DNA from: Flagellimonas pacifica
Lineage (GTDB): Bacteria; Bacteroidota; Bacteroidia; Flavobacteriales; Flavobacteriaceae
Direction of reading: 5' to 3'
Assembly (NCBI RefSeq): GCF_900215465.1
Contig: NZ_OBEH01000001.1
Span: 744,001 to 808,000, forward strand
DNA length: 64,000 bases
Part shown: positions 1 through 8,824 of the stretch, piece by piece
Layout of the letters: every line of letters begins with the position of its first letter
How positions within the stretch are numbered: the stretch's first letter is position 1
Notes under the pieces: generated by a model
Told to the model about the DNA's origin: nothing
Seen by the model: the letters and a program-made list of their open reading frames with translations, nothing else
Databases searched by the model: none
Position numbers and translations under genes: made by a program

Positions 1-1717
1 TTTTATTGTTTGAAGCAAAATTGTTGTAAGCATCTTCGGCACCATGCACGTTCATTACCCATGCATCGCCATGGTAAGTCCCATTGAGTTGGGTATGATA
101 GGCTTCAACCGCTTCTTTTTTGTTGCTAAAACCTTTTAGGTATACATAATTGAGACCGTTCTTTGGGTTTTCAAAATAGTCGGCATCTATACCTTGTGAT
201 TGTAATTTTTCTACAAAAGCGTTTACATTGTTCTGATCTTTAAAAACATTGGCAATTAGATAATGGCCACTCTCAACATTTGGAATATTGAATTTTCTAA
301 AACGACCAATTGTTTTCTTTGAAGAACGTTTTGTTTTATCTCGTTTGATGGATGAATTCTCTGCGACCCTTGTTGTTTTGGAATTATCATTAAGACGAAT
401 GACTTTTTTGGCCGCCGTGGTATTGGAAAGCCCATGATTTGAGTTGGGCTGAACACGTTGTTTAGAAATGATGTCAATGCTATCCATATTGGCTAGGTAA
501 ACTGCTTTGGCCTTTTCCTCCAATTGTGGCATTTCTCCTTTGGTTTCCCGCTTGACCATTTTCATTACAGTTTCAAACCGTCTTTCCAGATTACGTTTGC
601 GGGTACTTTCAATGGAATCTTGACGTAACAAAAGCTCATCTAGGATGGCATCGTTCTCAGCCAACTTATCCTTAAGCCTTTGTATTTCAAGGTCTTTTTC
701 TGTAAGACTAAGAGTTTCCTGTGGTATTGAATCAGCCTGGGCCAAATCTTCAAATCCATCTTCTAACATCACCCTATCTTCGGTTAAGTTGGGGGTAAAT
801 GAATAGGCCAATGACACTTCATGGCTAACACCAAAATTTTCAAAGTTGCTAGATAGGCCTTTTTCCACGGTGTAACCAATAGAAAGGTTTTTGTTCAGGT
901 TGAACCCTAGACCTGCAGACGCACCGTAAAAGTCATCGTATCCTGCCTGGATCCATCCAAGTCTAGGTAGGTCAAGCACTAGATTTCCGCCTAAAACAAG
1001 GTTTTCTTCACCTTTTTTGCGAACTCTTGCCAAAGGCATTAATCTACCTTTTTCCAAGATTCCGGTTGCATTTTTAAACTGATGGGTATATTGTAGGTGT
1101 CCGGAAAATGTTTTATCTCCAAACTCTGTAACAGACTTGCTGTTTTTAAGATTGTAATCAAAAAGATTTTCTGCAAAAGCGCCAAAATCAAAATTGCCAT
1201 AAGAAATATTGAATCCTGGCTGAAACATAATCAATGAACTACTTTCCAGACTATTTAGGAAAGGGTCGTTGTTGTCCAGTGCATTTGCCCTATTTTGATT
1301 GAATGCACTTTGATAATACGAGAAATTTGCACCAAAAGTGAAGTTGCTTTTTTCACTTAATTTAACGCCATACGCATAATTGGTATGTACCCCAAAGTTA
1401 TTGAACAAGCCTTCACGGTTGGTAAAAAGGCTTAGCCCCACACCACTGCGGTCACCAACTCTACCGCTGTAGCTCAAGAAATACACCTGGTTATTGTCAT
1501 CAAAAGATACCGATTGGTTTCTGTGAAACAAGTTGATGTAAGACTTGTCTTCCCGAACAGTTGAGAAGGTTGGATTTATTAGAAACCTGTTGAACTTCAA
1601 TAGGTTTTGTGACGGAACATTATATGTCACAAATGGATTCTCTTCCTGGGCGCGTACTCCAGAAAAAGCCAGTAGTAGGATGAAGGTTAATAAAAGTTGA
1701 GGTTTGTTTGGGTACAT
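1..1717 (-). CDS. PorP/SprF family T9SS outer-membrane protein with C-terminal SPOR-like extension (partial)
   Basis: Read directly from the minus strand: an open frame starts at the ATG at 1717-1715 and runs off the left window edge, about 572 codons visible. It begins with a signal peptide (MYPNKPQLLLTFILLLAFSG, cleavage near VRAQ). A region rich in alternating beta-strand segments follows, of the PorP/SprF type (features such as SYINLFHRNQSVSF and VGDRSGVGLSLFTNREG), to about residue 315. Next come a charged coiled-coil stretch (LSLTEKDLEIQRLKDKLAEN) and a linker. The last visible part resembles a SPOR repeat (GHYLIANVFKD, VYLKGFSNKKEA). Known family members are about 300 residues, so this is an extended form. 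In T9SS/gliding systems, PorP-like proteins anchor or help export the secreted protein encoded next door. That gene lies 5 bp upstream in the same orientation, so the pair is probably an operon. The true C-terminus is outside the window. Confidence 0.85.
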   Translation of the reverse strand, partial: MYPNKPQLLLTFILLLAFSGVRAQEENPFVTYNVPSQNLLKFNRFLINPTFSTVREDKSYINLFHRNQSVSFDDNNQVYFLSYSGRVGDRSGVGLSLFTNREGLFNNFGVHTNYAYGVKLSEKSNFTFGANFSYYQSAFNQNRANALDNNDPFLNSLESSSLIMFQPGFNISYGNFDFGAFAENLFDYNLKNSKSVTEFGDKTFSGHLQYTHQFKNATGILEKGRLMPLARVRKKGEENLVLGGNLVLDLPRLGWIQAGYDDFYGASAGLGFNLNKNLSIGYTVEKGLSSNFENFGVSHEVSLAYSFTPNLTEDRVMLEDGFEDLAQADSIPQETLSLTEKDLEIQRLKDKLAENDAILDELLLRQDSIESTRKRNLERRFETVMKMVKRETKGEMPQLEEKAKAVYLANMDSIDIISKQRVQPNSNHGLSNTTAAKKVIRLNDNSKTTRVAENSSIKRDKTKRSSKKTIGRFRKFNIPNVESGHYLIANVFKDQNNVNAFVEKLQSQGIDADYFENPKNGLNYVYLKGFSNKKEAVEAYHTQLNGTYHGDAWVMNVHGAEDAYNNFASNNK

Positions 1718-1722
1718 TTTGT

Positions 1723-3954
1723 TTATTGGATAACTGTTATAGTTCCTTGTTTTAGGCTTTCACCACCTTTGGTTACCTTATAGTAAAAAACCATATTTTG
1801 CTTATTGAAAGAGGTGGTTGATTGTGGCCAGTTATTTTCATAATTGGACTGGCTGAATACCTGTCTTCCTCTTTCATCATAAATTGTAATTACCACATCT
1901 TGGTTTCTTGAATAAGTATTGGGCAATACCCATAGGTCATTAATACCGTCCCCATTGGCAGTGATTACATTTGGAATGGAAAATGTATCCCTATAGGTAA
2001 CTGTTATTACCTTATTGGATGTACAGTTTCCAAAGTTGGCTACCAGAAGAAATTCCCCTTCTAGCTCAAAATTGTAGAAATCCTGTGTGCCCAATAGGTT
2101 GTTGTTGGCGTCAAACCATTGGTATGATTCAGCACCGCTTGCGGTAACAGTTTCTGTTTCACCTTCAATTATTATCAACTCTTGTGGCTTATCCAATGAA
2201 AGAAGAGATTCATCAAACGTTCTTATGGTAACCTCGTTGGATATAATTGGGCAATCATGTGTATTTATAATCAATTGATAAACGCCAACATCAGTTGCGG
2301 TAATACTCTCGGATGAAGAATCTATTGTCGAACCATCTTTTAACCATTCAAAAGTTTCATCACCCAAACTTTCTGAACTATTGAACACTATAGGGTCTGC
2401 CCCTTCACAAAGAACAGTTCCATTTGCGGTTATCTCTAGAACTTTGTTGGTTGATAAAGTAACTGTTAGGTTATTTGAAGAAGCATTAAATCCATCTAGA
2501 ACACCATCCAACTTGTAGGTTCCATTGTTTTCAAAGTTTGATATGGTAATGGTTTTTGAGGTTTCTCCATTAACATTACTATTATTGTGTGACCACTGAT
2601 ATGAGAATGATGACTGAAGTTCTGTAGTTACATCTGTTTTAGCACTTGAACCACTTACCGCGTTTATTGCTGAAAGACTAAGTGTGACGTCTGTGTTTTG
2701 ACAAGAAGTATAGGAACCTACATAATCAACTACAAACTCAAAGGAATCTGGAGAAACTATGGTGGTTTTTTCGGAATCCAACGGGGATGCAGAACATCCT
2801 CCCCCGTTTTCAGTTACACGGGCAAAATAGACCCCTGTTTCATTGATTTCCAAGGTGCTGTTGGTGGCATCCGTTATAGGAGAACCATCTTTGAACCATT
2901 GGTATGTTGGGGTTGTTGCGGTTGTAGTTGTGGTAAGAGTCTTGGTTTGGGAGGGCAGCAAAACAATATTTTCTTCATTTTGCCTAGTGACCTCAAAGTT
3001 TCCTAGACTTCTAATGGTTACAGGTGCAGAGCGTTCCAAACATGCAGATGCTCCATCAATTTCCACTTCATAGTTTCCTTCAAAACCTGAAATAGATGTG
3101 TCAATACTAAAAGTATTGGCATCAACGGTTGGACCTGAAATCACCGAACCATCTTTATACCAAGTATAGTTTAGCCCCATACCACTTACATTTGCCTCCA
3201 GAACATGTGAGTCTCCTGGGCAGAGGCTAACATCACTAGAACCGTTCAATGCTATTCCCAAACTACTGCCATTGGAAATCTCTATGGTATTGGAAAGTGT
3301 ATTCGCAGAACCTGAACATACAGACCCGTAGTCTAACTCCACATAATACATTCCGGTAGAATTTACTGTAATGCTTTCGCTTTTTTCAGAAAGAAGGGTA
3401 CCGCTTCTATACCAATTGTAACTGTATGTACTTGCATTGGGTATATTGTGTGGCGCTAATGTAACAGAACCTCCTCCACATGCTTGAATGGTTCCTCCGG
3501 ATGGTATGTTTCCACTTCCATCTTGACTTATTAACAGAGGTGAACTAAAGTTAAAAAAGTGCATTGGATACGAATCTGTGGCAGGACTTGTTTTTGCAGG
3601 ACTAGTGCTCCTAACCCTTAGTTTGTAGTTTTCACCTCGGACGTTATTCGGAACGGAGAATGTAAAATCAAAATTGAAGTCGTTGTTTTTGTCATCTAGC
3701 CTAACAAGTTCTGTTGGGGAGCCAAAGTTTCCATTGGCATCAGAAAGCTCCAATACAAACTCGTTGTCTGAATCTACCAATGGGGGGTTCCACCGGAAGC
3801 TAACATCAAAAGAATTAAAACTTGCAGAAGCACATGCTGCTGTCCAAACTGTGGTAGGTTTCTCAAGAACTTGAGCACTCAAAATACCCGAAATAAGAAA
3901 TAGTGTTGCAAAGGCAAACACCAAAATTCTGTTATATGAACTAGTTTTTTCCAT
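1723..3954 (-). CDS. Large secreted protein with Ig/PKD-like repeats and gliding-motility-type (CHU_C) T9SS C-terminal domain
   Basis: 743 aa. An N-terminal signal peptide (hydrophobic LVFAFATLFLISGILSAQ) precedes a series of roughly 80-90-residue beta-sandwich units. Each contains a recurring Tyr-x-Trp core followed by a short turn (YNWYRSG, YTWYKDG, YQWFKDG, YQWSHNN, FEWLKDG, YQWFDAN), as in Ig/PKD-like repeats of bacterial adhesins. The final ~90 residues carry the type-B T9SS signal: IPNVITANGDGINDLW, then ITIYDERGRQVF and a terminal YYKVTKGGE...GTITV segment. These domains direct proteins through the type IX system to the cell surface. The gene is immediately upstream of and co-oriented with the PorP/SprF gene, the usual pairing for this class. 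The substrate or adhesive target cannot be read from the sequence. Confidence 0.88.
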   Translation of the reverse strand: MEKTSSYNRILVFAFATLFLISGILSAQVLEKPTTVWTAACASASFNSFDVSFRWNPPLVDSDNEFVLELSDANGNFGSPTELVRLDDKNNDFNFDFTFSVPNNVRGENYKLRVRSTSPAKTSPATDSYPMHFFNFSSPLLISQDGSGNIPSGGTIQACGGGSVTLAPHNIPNASTYSYNWYRSGTLLSEKSESITVNSTGMYYVELDYGSVCSGSANTLSNTIEISNGSSLGIALNGSSDVSLCPGDSHVLEANVSGMGLNYTWYKDGSVISGPTVDANTFSIDTSISGFEGNYEVEIDGASACLERSAPVTIRSLGNFEVTRQNEENIVLLPSQTKTLTTTTTATTPTYQWFKDGSPITDATNSTLEINETGVYFARVTENGGGCSASPLDSEKTTIVSPDSFEFVVDYVGSYTSCQNTDVTLSLSAINAVSGSSAKTDVTTELQSSFSYQWSHNNSNVNGETSKTITISNFENNGTYKLDGVLDGFNASSNNLTVTLSTNKVLEITANGTVLCEGADPIVFNSSESLGDETFEWLKDGSTIDSSSESITATDVGVYQLIINTHDCPIISNEVTIRTFDESLLSLDKPQELIIIEGETETVTASGAESYQWFDANNNLLGTQDFYNFELEGEFLLVANFGNCTSNKVITVTYRDTFSIPNVITANGDGINDLWVLPNTYSRNQDVVITIYDERGRQVFSQSNYENNWPQSTTSFNKQNMVFYYKVTKGGESLKQGTITVIQ

Positions 3955-4191
3955 CAGCGTTAGTTTTAAGAGGTTATGGGCAATAATGCCCTTTATGTTG
4001 CGCCCCTTAATTTCGTTTGTTCTGTTGGTGCTTCACAGCGCCTACTATTTCATATAATGTTCTAATAACAAATATGCTTTAAATTCCACCTACCGGAAAG
4101 ATATTGTTGTAGGGGGAGCCAAAAGTGTTGTGAAATGGCTTTCTTTGTATACACCAAAGCACTATTATTCACTACAAACGCTGGATTTTAC

Positions 4192-4199
4192 TACATTTG
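4192..4199 (+). promoter_or_regulatory. Candidate -7 box for glnS (TACATTTG)
   Basis: Exact match to the Bacteroidota -7 consensus TAnnTTTG, 17 nt before the ATG at 4217. I see no convincing -33 TTTG at the usual distance. The position argues that the in-frame ATG at 4130 lies upstream of the transcription start and is not used. Confidence 0.55.
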
Positions 4200-4216
4200 C
4201 GCTTCAATTTTTGGTT

Positions 4217-5902
4217 ATGGGTGAAGAAGAGAGATCATTAAATTTTATAGAGCATATTGTTGAAGACGATTTGGCGAGTGGATATGTAAAAAAAGACCTT
4301 CGTTTTCGTTTTCCACCAGAGCCAAATGGATACCTGCACATTGGGCATGCCAGTTCAATTTGTTTGAATTTTGGGTTAGGACTGAGGTATGACTCCCCCG
4401 TTAACCTCAGGTTTGATGATACCAACCCTGCAAAAGAGGAAAAAGAGTATGTAGATGCTATAAAAAAGGATGTTGAATGGCTGGGATATAATTGGGATAC
4501 GGAATGTTATGCCTCAGATTATTTTCAACAACTGTATGATTGGGCGGTAGAGCTTATCCGTGAAGGAAAAGCATATGTGGACAGCCAAAGTTCGGAAGAA
4601 ATGGCTGAGCAAAAGGGAACTCCCACTGAACCCGGTAAGGAAGGCCCCTTTCGAAATCGTTCCATAGAAGAGAATTTGGAGTTGTTTGAAGGGATGAAAA
4701 ATGGTGATTTTAAGGAAGGAACCCATGTGCTGCGGGCTAAAATTGACATGGCTTCATCCAACATGTTGATGCGTGACCCAATTATGTACAGAATCTTGCA
4801 CAGACCTCACCACAGAACAAATACCGATTGGTGTATTTATCCTATGTATGATTGGACGCATGGAGAGAGCGATTATATTGAACAAGTCTCCCATTCCCTG
4901 TGCACATTGGAGTTTTTGCCACATAGGGAGCTTTATAATTGGTTTTTGGACCAATTGGTAGATTCTGATAAATTGCGCCCGAAACAGCGAGAGTTTGCTC
5001 GTAGAAACCTTAGCCATACGGTTGTTAGTAAGCGAAAATTGCTTCAGTTGGTGGAGAGTGGCGTTGTTAATAGTTGGGACGATCCTAGGATGCCTACTAT
5101 TTCTGGATTAAGAAGACGTGGATATACGCCTGAGTCAATTCGGAATTTTGCCGATACCATTGGAATTGCAAAAAGGGAGAATATTGTTGATGTTTCCTTG
5201 TTAGAGTTTCATGTACGGGAGCACCTTAACAAAATTGCACCAAGAGTAATGGCAGTTCTGAATCCTCTAAAATTGGTCCTCACCAATTATGAGGAAGGAA
5301 AGGAAGAATGGCTGGAGGCAGCGAACAATCCTGGTGATGAATCTGCCGGCAGCAGGAAAGTGCCATTTTCCAGAGAACTTTATATTGAGCAGGAGGATTT
5401 TCGAGAAGAGGCCAATCGTAAGTTTTTTAGATTGAAGCTAGGTGGTGAAGTACGGCTTAAAAACGGTTATATCATCAAAGCTGAAAGCTGCACGAAAGAT
5501 GATGACGGAAACATTGTTGAAGTACAATGTACGTATGATCCAAAAAGTAAAAGCGGAAGCGGTACTGAAGAGAGCTTGAGAAAAGTTAAAGGAACATTGC
5601 ACTGGGTGTCTGTTGCACATGCAACTCCTACAGAGATTAGATTATATGATCGCCTTTTTACTGATGCGTCACCTGATACACACAAGGATAAAGATTTTAT
5701 GGATTTTGTAAATCCTGATTCTTTGAAGAAGGTTACTGGATATTTGGAACCAAGTTTAAAGGATGCAAAAATTGGAGACAGATTTCAATTTCAGCGTTTG
5801 GGTTATTTTAATGTTGACACTGACTCAACCCCTGAAAATGTAGTTTTCAACAGAACGGTAACTTTAAGGGACACTTGGGCAAAATTGGAGCAAAAATCTT
5901 AG
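4217..5902 (+). CDS. glnS: Glutaminyl-tRNA synthetase
   Basis: Charges tRNA-Gln with glutamine in the cytoplasm; class I aminoacyl-tRNA synthetase. The frame is open from an ATG at 4130. I prefer the ATG at 4217 (561 aa, MGEEERSLNF...): the extra 29 residues have no counterpart in the family, whose members are about 555-560 aa, and the promoter box lies between the two ATGs. The HIGH signature is PNGYLHIGHASS (HIGH at residues 41-44). The KMSKS-equivalent loop is VVSKRKL near residue 270. The C-terminal half is the beta-barrel anticodon-binding region (GEVRLKNGYIIKAE, GTLHWVSVAHATPTEIRLYDRLF). A separate gltX in the same window fits direct, not transamidation-based, Gln-tRNA formation. Monocistronic; a hairpin at 6111-6138 lies downstream. 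Confidence 0.96.
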   Translation: MGEEERSLNFIEHIVEDDLASGYVKKDLRFRFPPEPNGYLHIGHASSICLNFGLGLRYDSPVNLRFDDTNPAKEEKEYVDAIKKDVEWLGYNWDTECYASDYFQQLYDWAVELIREGKAYVDSQSSEEMAEQKGTPTEPGKEGPFRNRSIEENLELFEGMKNGDFKEGTHVLRAKIDMASSNMLMRDPIMYRILHRPHHRTNTDWCIYPMYDWTHGESDYIEQVSHSLCTLEFLPHRELYNWFLDQLVDSDKLRPKQREFARRNLSHTVVSKRKLLQLVESGVVNSWDDPRMPTISGLRRRGYTPESIRNFADTIGIAKRENIVDVSLLEFHVREHLNKIAPRVMAVLNPLKLVLTNYEEGKEEWLEAANNPGDESAGSRKVPFSRELYIEQEDFREEANRKFFRLKLGGEVRLKNGYIIKAESCTKDDDGNIVEVQCTYDPKSKSGSGTEESLRKVKGTLHWVSVAHATPTEIRLYDRLFTDASPDTHKDKDFMDFVNPDSLKKVTGYLEPSLKDAKIGDRFQFQRLGYFNVDTDSTPENVVFNRTVTLRDTWAKLEQKS

Positions 5903-6110
5903 TATAGAATTTTTCTATCCACAACGCACAATACCATTTGGTTTAATTATTAAAAACTTCTTGTTTTAAGCTATTTTCTAAGCCTTTTATGAATTCTTGG
6001 ACAAAAGGGATGGCCTTTGTTTTAAAATAGCAAGTAGTGCCTTTATAATAGGAAAATGCAAATTTCAAGGGATGCTAAAAGATTTTTAGTTTTCAATGGG
6101 AAGAAAAAAG

Positions 6111-6138
6111 AAAAGAGAGCAAATCTGCTCCCTTTTTT
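6111..6138. terminator. Probable bidirectional Rho-independent terminator
   Basis: Hairpin GAGAGCA / TGCTCCC (7 positions, one mismatch) with a 4-nt loop. It is flanked by an A-run on the left and six Ts on the right, so it can serve glnS on the plus strand and the SPFH gene on the minus strand. The rest of 5903-6160 shows nothing else. Confidence 0.6.
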
Positions 6139-6160
6139 AATTTGAATAGGTTGATTTGGT

Positions 6161-7090
6161 TTATTCCTTTTTCTTGGGTGTTCCTGTTTTCTTCATTTGT
6201 TCACCGATCATATTGCTGGCCGTAAATGATGCAACCATATTGTTCAACATATCGCTACCGGCTTGTGGCGAATTTGGAAGCAAGATCAAATTGGTGTTGG
6301 TTTCTTCACCAATGGATTGCAACGTATCATAATGCTGGGTAACCACGATCAAAGCAGAAGCTTCTTGTGAATTGATACCCACTTTGTTTAACACCTCAAC
6401 GGATTCTTCAAGACCTCTGGCAATTTCTCTACGCTGATCGGCAATACCTTGACCCTGTAATCTTTTGCTTTCCGCTTCGGCCTTCGCCTTTTCTACAATT
6501 AGGATTCTTGCAGCATCACCTTCAAACTGCGCAGCGATTTTTTCGCGTTCAGATGCGTTGATTCGGTTCATTGCTTCTTTTACCTGAGCATCGGGGTCAA
6601 TATCAGTAACCAAAGTTTTGATAATGTCATATCCATAATCTAACATGGCATCCTGAAGTTCGGTTTTTACGGCAATGGCAATGTCGTCTTTTTTTACAAA
6701 GACATCGTCCAACTTCATTTTTGGAACTTCCGCTCTCACTACATCAAATACATAAGAAGTAATTTGATCATGTGGATACTCCAGTTTATAAAAAGCTTCA
6801 TATACTTTAGTTTTGATTACGACATATTGCACCGAAACTTTGAGTTTGACAAATACATCGTCCAAAGTTTTGGTCTCTACAATAACATCCAACTGCTGGA
6901 TTTTTAGGCTTACTCTTCCTGCAATTCTTTGGACGAATGGAATTTTAAATTGTATTCCAGAGTTTCTTACACTGGTAAACCTTCCAAAAGTTTCTATCAG
7001 AACAGCCGTTTGCTGCTTTACAATAAATATTAATGAGAAAAAGATAAATCCAGTAATTAATATTGTTGGAATAAGATATGTTAAGCTCAT
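6161..7090 (-). CDS. SPFH/Band 7 domain membrane protein (stomatin/HflC-like)
   Basis: 309 aa. One N-terminal membrane helix (YLIPTILITGFIFFSLIFIV) is followed directly by a Band 7/SPFH domain. The helix leads into a classic QQ(T)AVLIETFGRF segment, then RVSLKIQQLDV...TLDDVFVKLKVSVQY. An Ala/Glu-rich coiled coil follows (roughly residues 175-235), with the stomatin-type NRINASEREKIAA segment. A flexible tail with NLILLPNSP comes last. Such proteins form ring or cage oligomers in the membrane and organise proteases or lipid domains. I see no NfeD or FtsH neighbour that would specify the partner. Apparently monocistronic, between gltX and a shared terminator, all on the minus strand. Confidence 0.85.
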   Translation of the reverse strand: MSLTYLIPTILITGFIFFSLIFIVKQQTAVLIETFGRFTSVRNSGIQFKIPFVQRIAGRVSLKIQQLDVIVETKTLDDVFVKLKVSVQYVVIKTKVYEAFYKLEYPHDQITSYVFDVVRAEVPKMKLDDVFVKKDDIAIAVKTELQDAMLDYGYDIIKTLVTDIDPDAQVKEAMNRINASEREKIAAQFEGDAARILIVEKAKAEAESKRLQGQGIADQRREIARGLEESVEVLNKVGINSQEASALIVVTQHYDTLQSIGEETNTNLILLPNSPQAGSDMLNNMVASFTASNMIGEQMKKTGTPKKKE

Positions 7091-7174
7091 AGCTAAAGAT
7101 TTTATGTTAGGAAGTTAAATTACGAAACTCTGTAAGATATGAGTAGCCAACGATCAAGTTTTGTTACACATTCG

Positions 7175-8698
7175 TCAATTGGCAAGTGAATTTATAGCAG
7201 TAGCAATTCGATTTAGACTTTCTTCTTTACCAATCATTTCTAAGATGTCAAACAAATGCGGTCCTTTCATGTCGCCAACAATGATTAACCGAAGGGGGCC
7301 CATAACTTTTCCAAAGGAAAGCTCTTGTTCCGTAATCCAGTTTTTTACTTGGGCTTCGATATTGGCCGAATCGAAATTATTACAACCTTCAAGAATGGCA
7401 GCCACACTTTGCATGAGTTCAGAAGTACCTTCTTTCCATTGTTTTTTTACCATCTTTTCATTGTAGGTAGATGGCGCTTCAAAAAAGAAACTGGACAGCT
7501 CCCAAAAATCTGAAAGAAAGTTTGCCCTTTCTTTTATGAGTTGAATTATTTTTTTAACCCTTTTTTCGTCTGGATCAAAAAGAACATTTTTTGATGCGGC
7601 GATTTTACCCAGTTCAAAATTATATTGTTCCGCAAGAATGTTTTCATCATAATTTTGCAAATACTGGTGGTTGTACCACTTCGTTTTTTCAGGATCAAAT
7701 CGAGCTCCTGATTTATTTACCCTTTCCAAGCTGAAAGCATCTATCAATTCATCCAAACTAAATAACTCCTGCTCAGTGCCAGGGTTCCAGCCTAATAAAG
7801 CCAAAAAGTTGACTACAGCTTCCGGAAAATAACCAGCTTCGCGATAGCCTTGAGACTCGTTCCACGATAATGGAAAAACAGGAAAACCGCCTTTTTCGCC
7901 ATCCCGCTTGCTCAACTTTCCTTTTCCAACAGGTTTCATGATAAGAGGAAGATGTGCAAATTGAGGAGCTTCCCAACCAAAGGCATTATAAAGTAGTTGG
8001 TGCAATGCCAAAGAAGGCAACCATTCTTCCCCACGGATAACATGGGTAATCTCCATCAAATGATCGTCCACAATATTGGCCAAATGATAGGTGGGCATGC
8101 CATCACTTTTAAATAAGATCTTATCGTCCAAGATGTTGGTGTCTATTTTGATTTCACCGCGGATAAGATCGTTGAGCAACAAAGTTTCATCTTGTGGTGA
8201 TTTAAATCGGATGACGTATTTTTCACCAGCATCCAATTTTTGCTGAACTTCTTCCGCACTCAAAGAAAGGGAATTGGAAAGCTTGAGTCTATTATGCCAA
8301 TTGTAGATAAAGGTTTTGCCCTTGGCTTCATGGTCTTTTCTATGGAAATCCAATTGTTCCGAAGTATCAAAAGCATAGTAGGCATGGCCTTTTTCAATCA
8401 GCTGCAAGGCATAGTCTTTGTATAAATGTTTACGCTCACTTTGTCGGTAAGGCCCAACATTTCCTCCCTTTCCAGGGCCTTCGTCAAATGGAATTCCACA
8501 CCAGTTTAAAGCCTCAACAATATAATCCTCTGCACCTTCCACATATCTATTTTGATCTGTGTCCTCAATACGAAGCACAAAATCTCCGTTATGTTTTTTA
8601 GCGAACAAATAGTTGAAAAGGGCAGTACGAACACCGCCAATATGTAATGGTCCTGTTGGACTAGGGGCAAATCGAACCCGTACTTTCTGACTCATCAT
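7175..8698 (-). CDS. gltX: Glutamyl-tRNA synthetase
   Basis: 507 aa, class I synthetase attaching glutamate to tRNA-Glu; the product also feeds tetrapyrrole synthesis. Signatures: VRVRFAPSPTGPLHIGGVRT at the N-terminus (HIGH-like HIGG), and GKLSKRDGEKGG as the KMSKS loop near residue 250. A catalytic-domain insert and a helical anticodon-binding C-terminal half follow. The length is normal. Two adjacent ATGs (MMSQK) make the exact first residue ambiguous by one. A TATCTTTG box sits 14 nt upstream. The gene diverges from the DUF4175 gene across a 126-bp spacer. Confidence 0.97.
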   Translation of the reverse strand: MMSQKVRVRFAPSPTGPLHIGGVRTALFNYLFAKKHNGDFVLRIEDTDQNRYVEGAEDYIVEALNWCGIPFDEGPGKGGNVGPYRQSERKHLYKDYALQLIEKGHAYYAFDTSEQLDFHRKDHEAKGKTFIYNWHNRLKLSNSLSLSAEEVQQKLDAGEKYVIRFKSPQDETLLLNDLIRGEIKIDTNILDDKILFKSDGMPTYHLANIVDDHLMEITHVIRGEEWLPSLALHQLLYNAFGWEAPQFAHLPLIMKPVGKGKLSKRDGEKGGFPVFPLSWNESQGYREAGYFPEAVVNFLALLGWNPGTEQELFSLDELIDAFSLERVNKSGARFDPEKTKWYNHQYLQNYDENILAEQYNFELGKIAASKNVLFDPDEKRVKKIIQLIKERANFLSDFWELSSFFFEAPSTYNEKMVKKQWKEGTSELMQSVAAILEGCNNFDSANIEAQVKNWITEQELSFGKVMGPLRLIIVGDMKGPHLFDILEMIGKEESLNRIATAINSLAN

Positions 8699-8712
8699 TA
8701 TAATTTGAAGGG

Positions 8713-8720
8713 CAAAGATA
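8713..8720 (-). promoter_or_regulatory. Candidate -7 box for gltX (TATCTTTG)
   Basis: On the minus strand, an exact TAnnTTTG match ending 14 nt before the gltX ATG, implying a very short 5' leader. No clear -33 element was recognised. Confidence 0.55.
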
Positions 8721-8824
8721 CTATTTGACAGGGCAGTAAAAAACTTGAAATGAAAGGGGATTTAACAAAATGTTTTCACGACTATTCGGAGCTATCGGGT
8801 ATCTTGGTAATAAAATGACCCAAT

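Noticed and set aside
3978..3991. Short inverted repeat GGGCA-ATAA-TGCCC before the large secreted protein gene
   Set aside because: Only 5-bp arms and no T-run; too short to call as an operator or terminator.
4130..4216. N-terminal 29-codon extension of glnS
   Set aside because: No family counterpart, and the -7 box at 4192-4199 lies downstream of that ATG.
5915..5925. DnaA-box-like CTATCCACA, with another near 43540 and TTATCCACT near 32545
   Set aside because: Isolated sites with one mismatch and no clustering, so no evidence for oriC inside the window.
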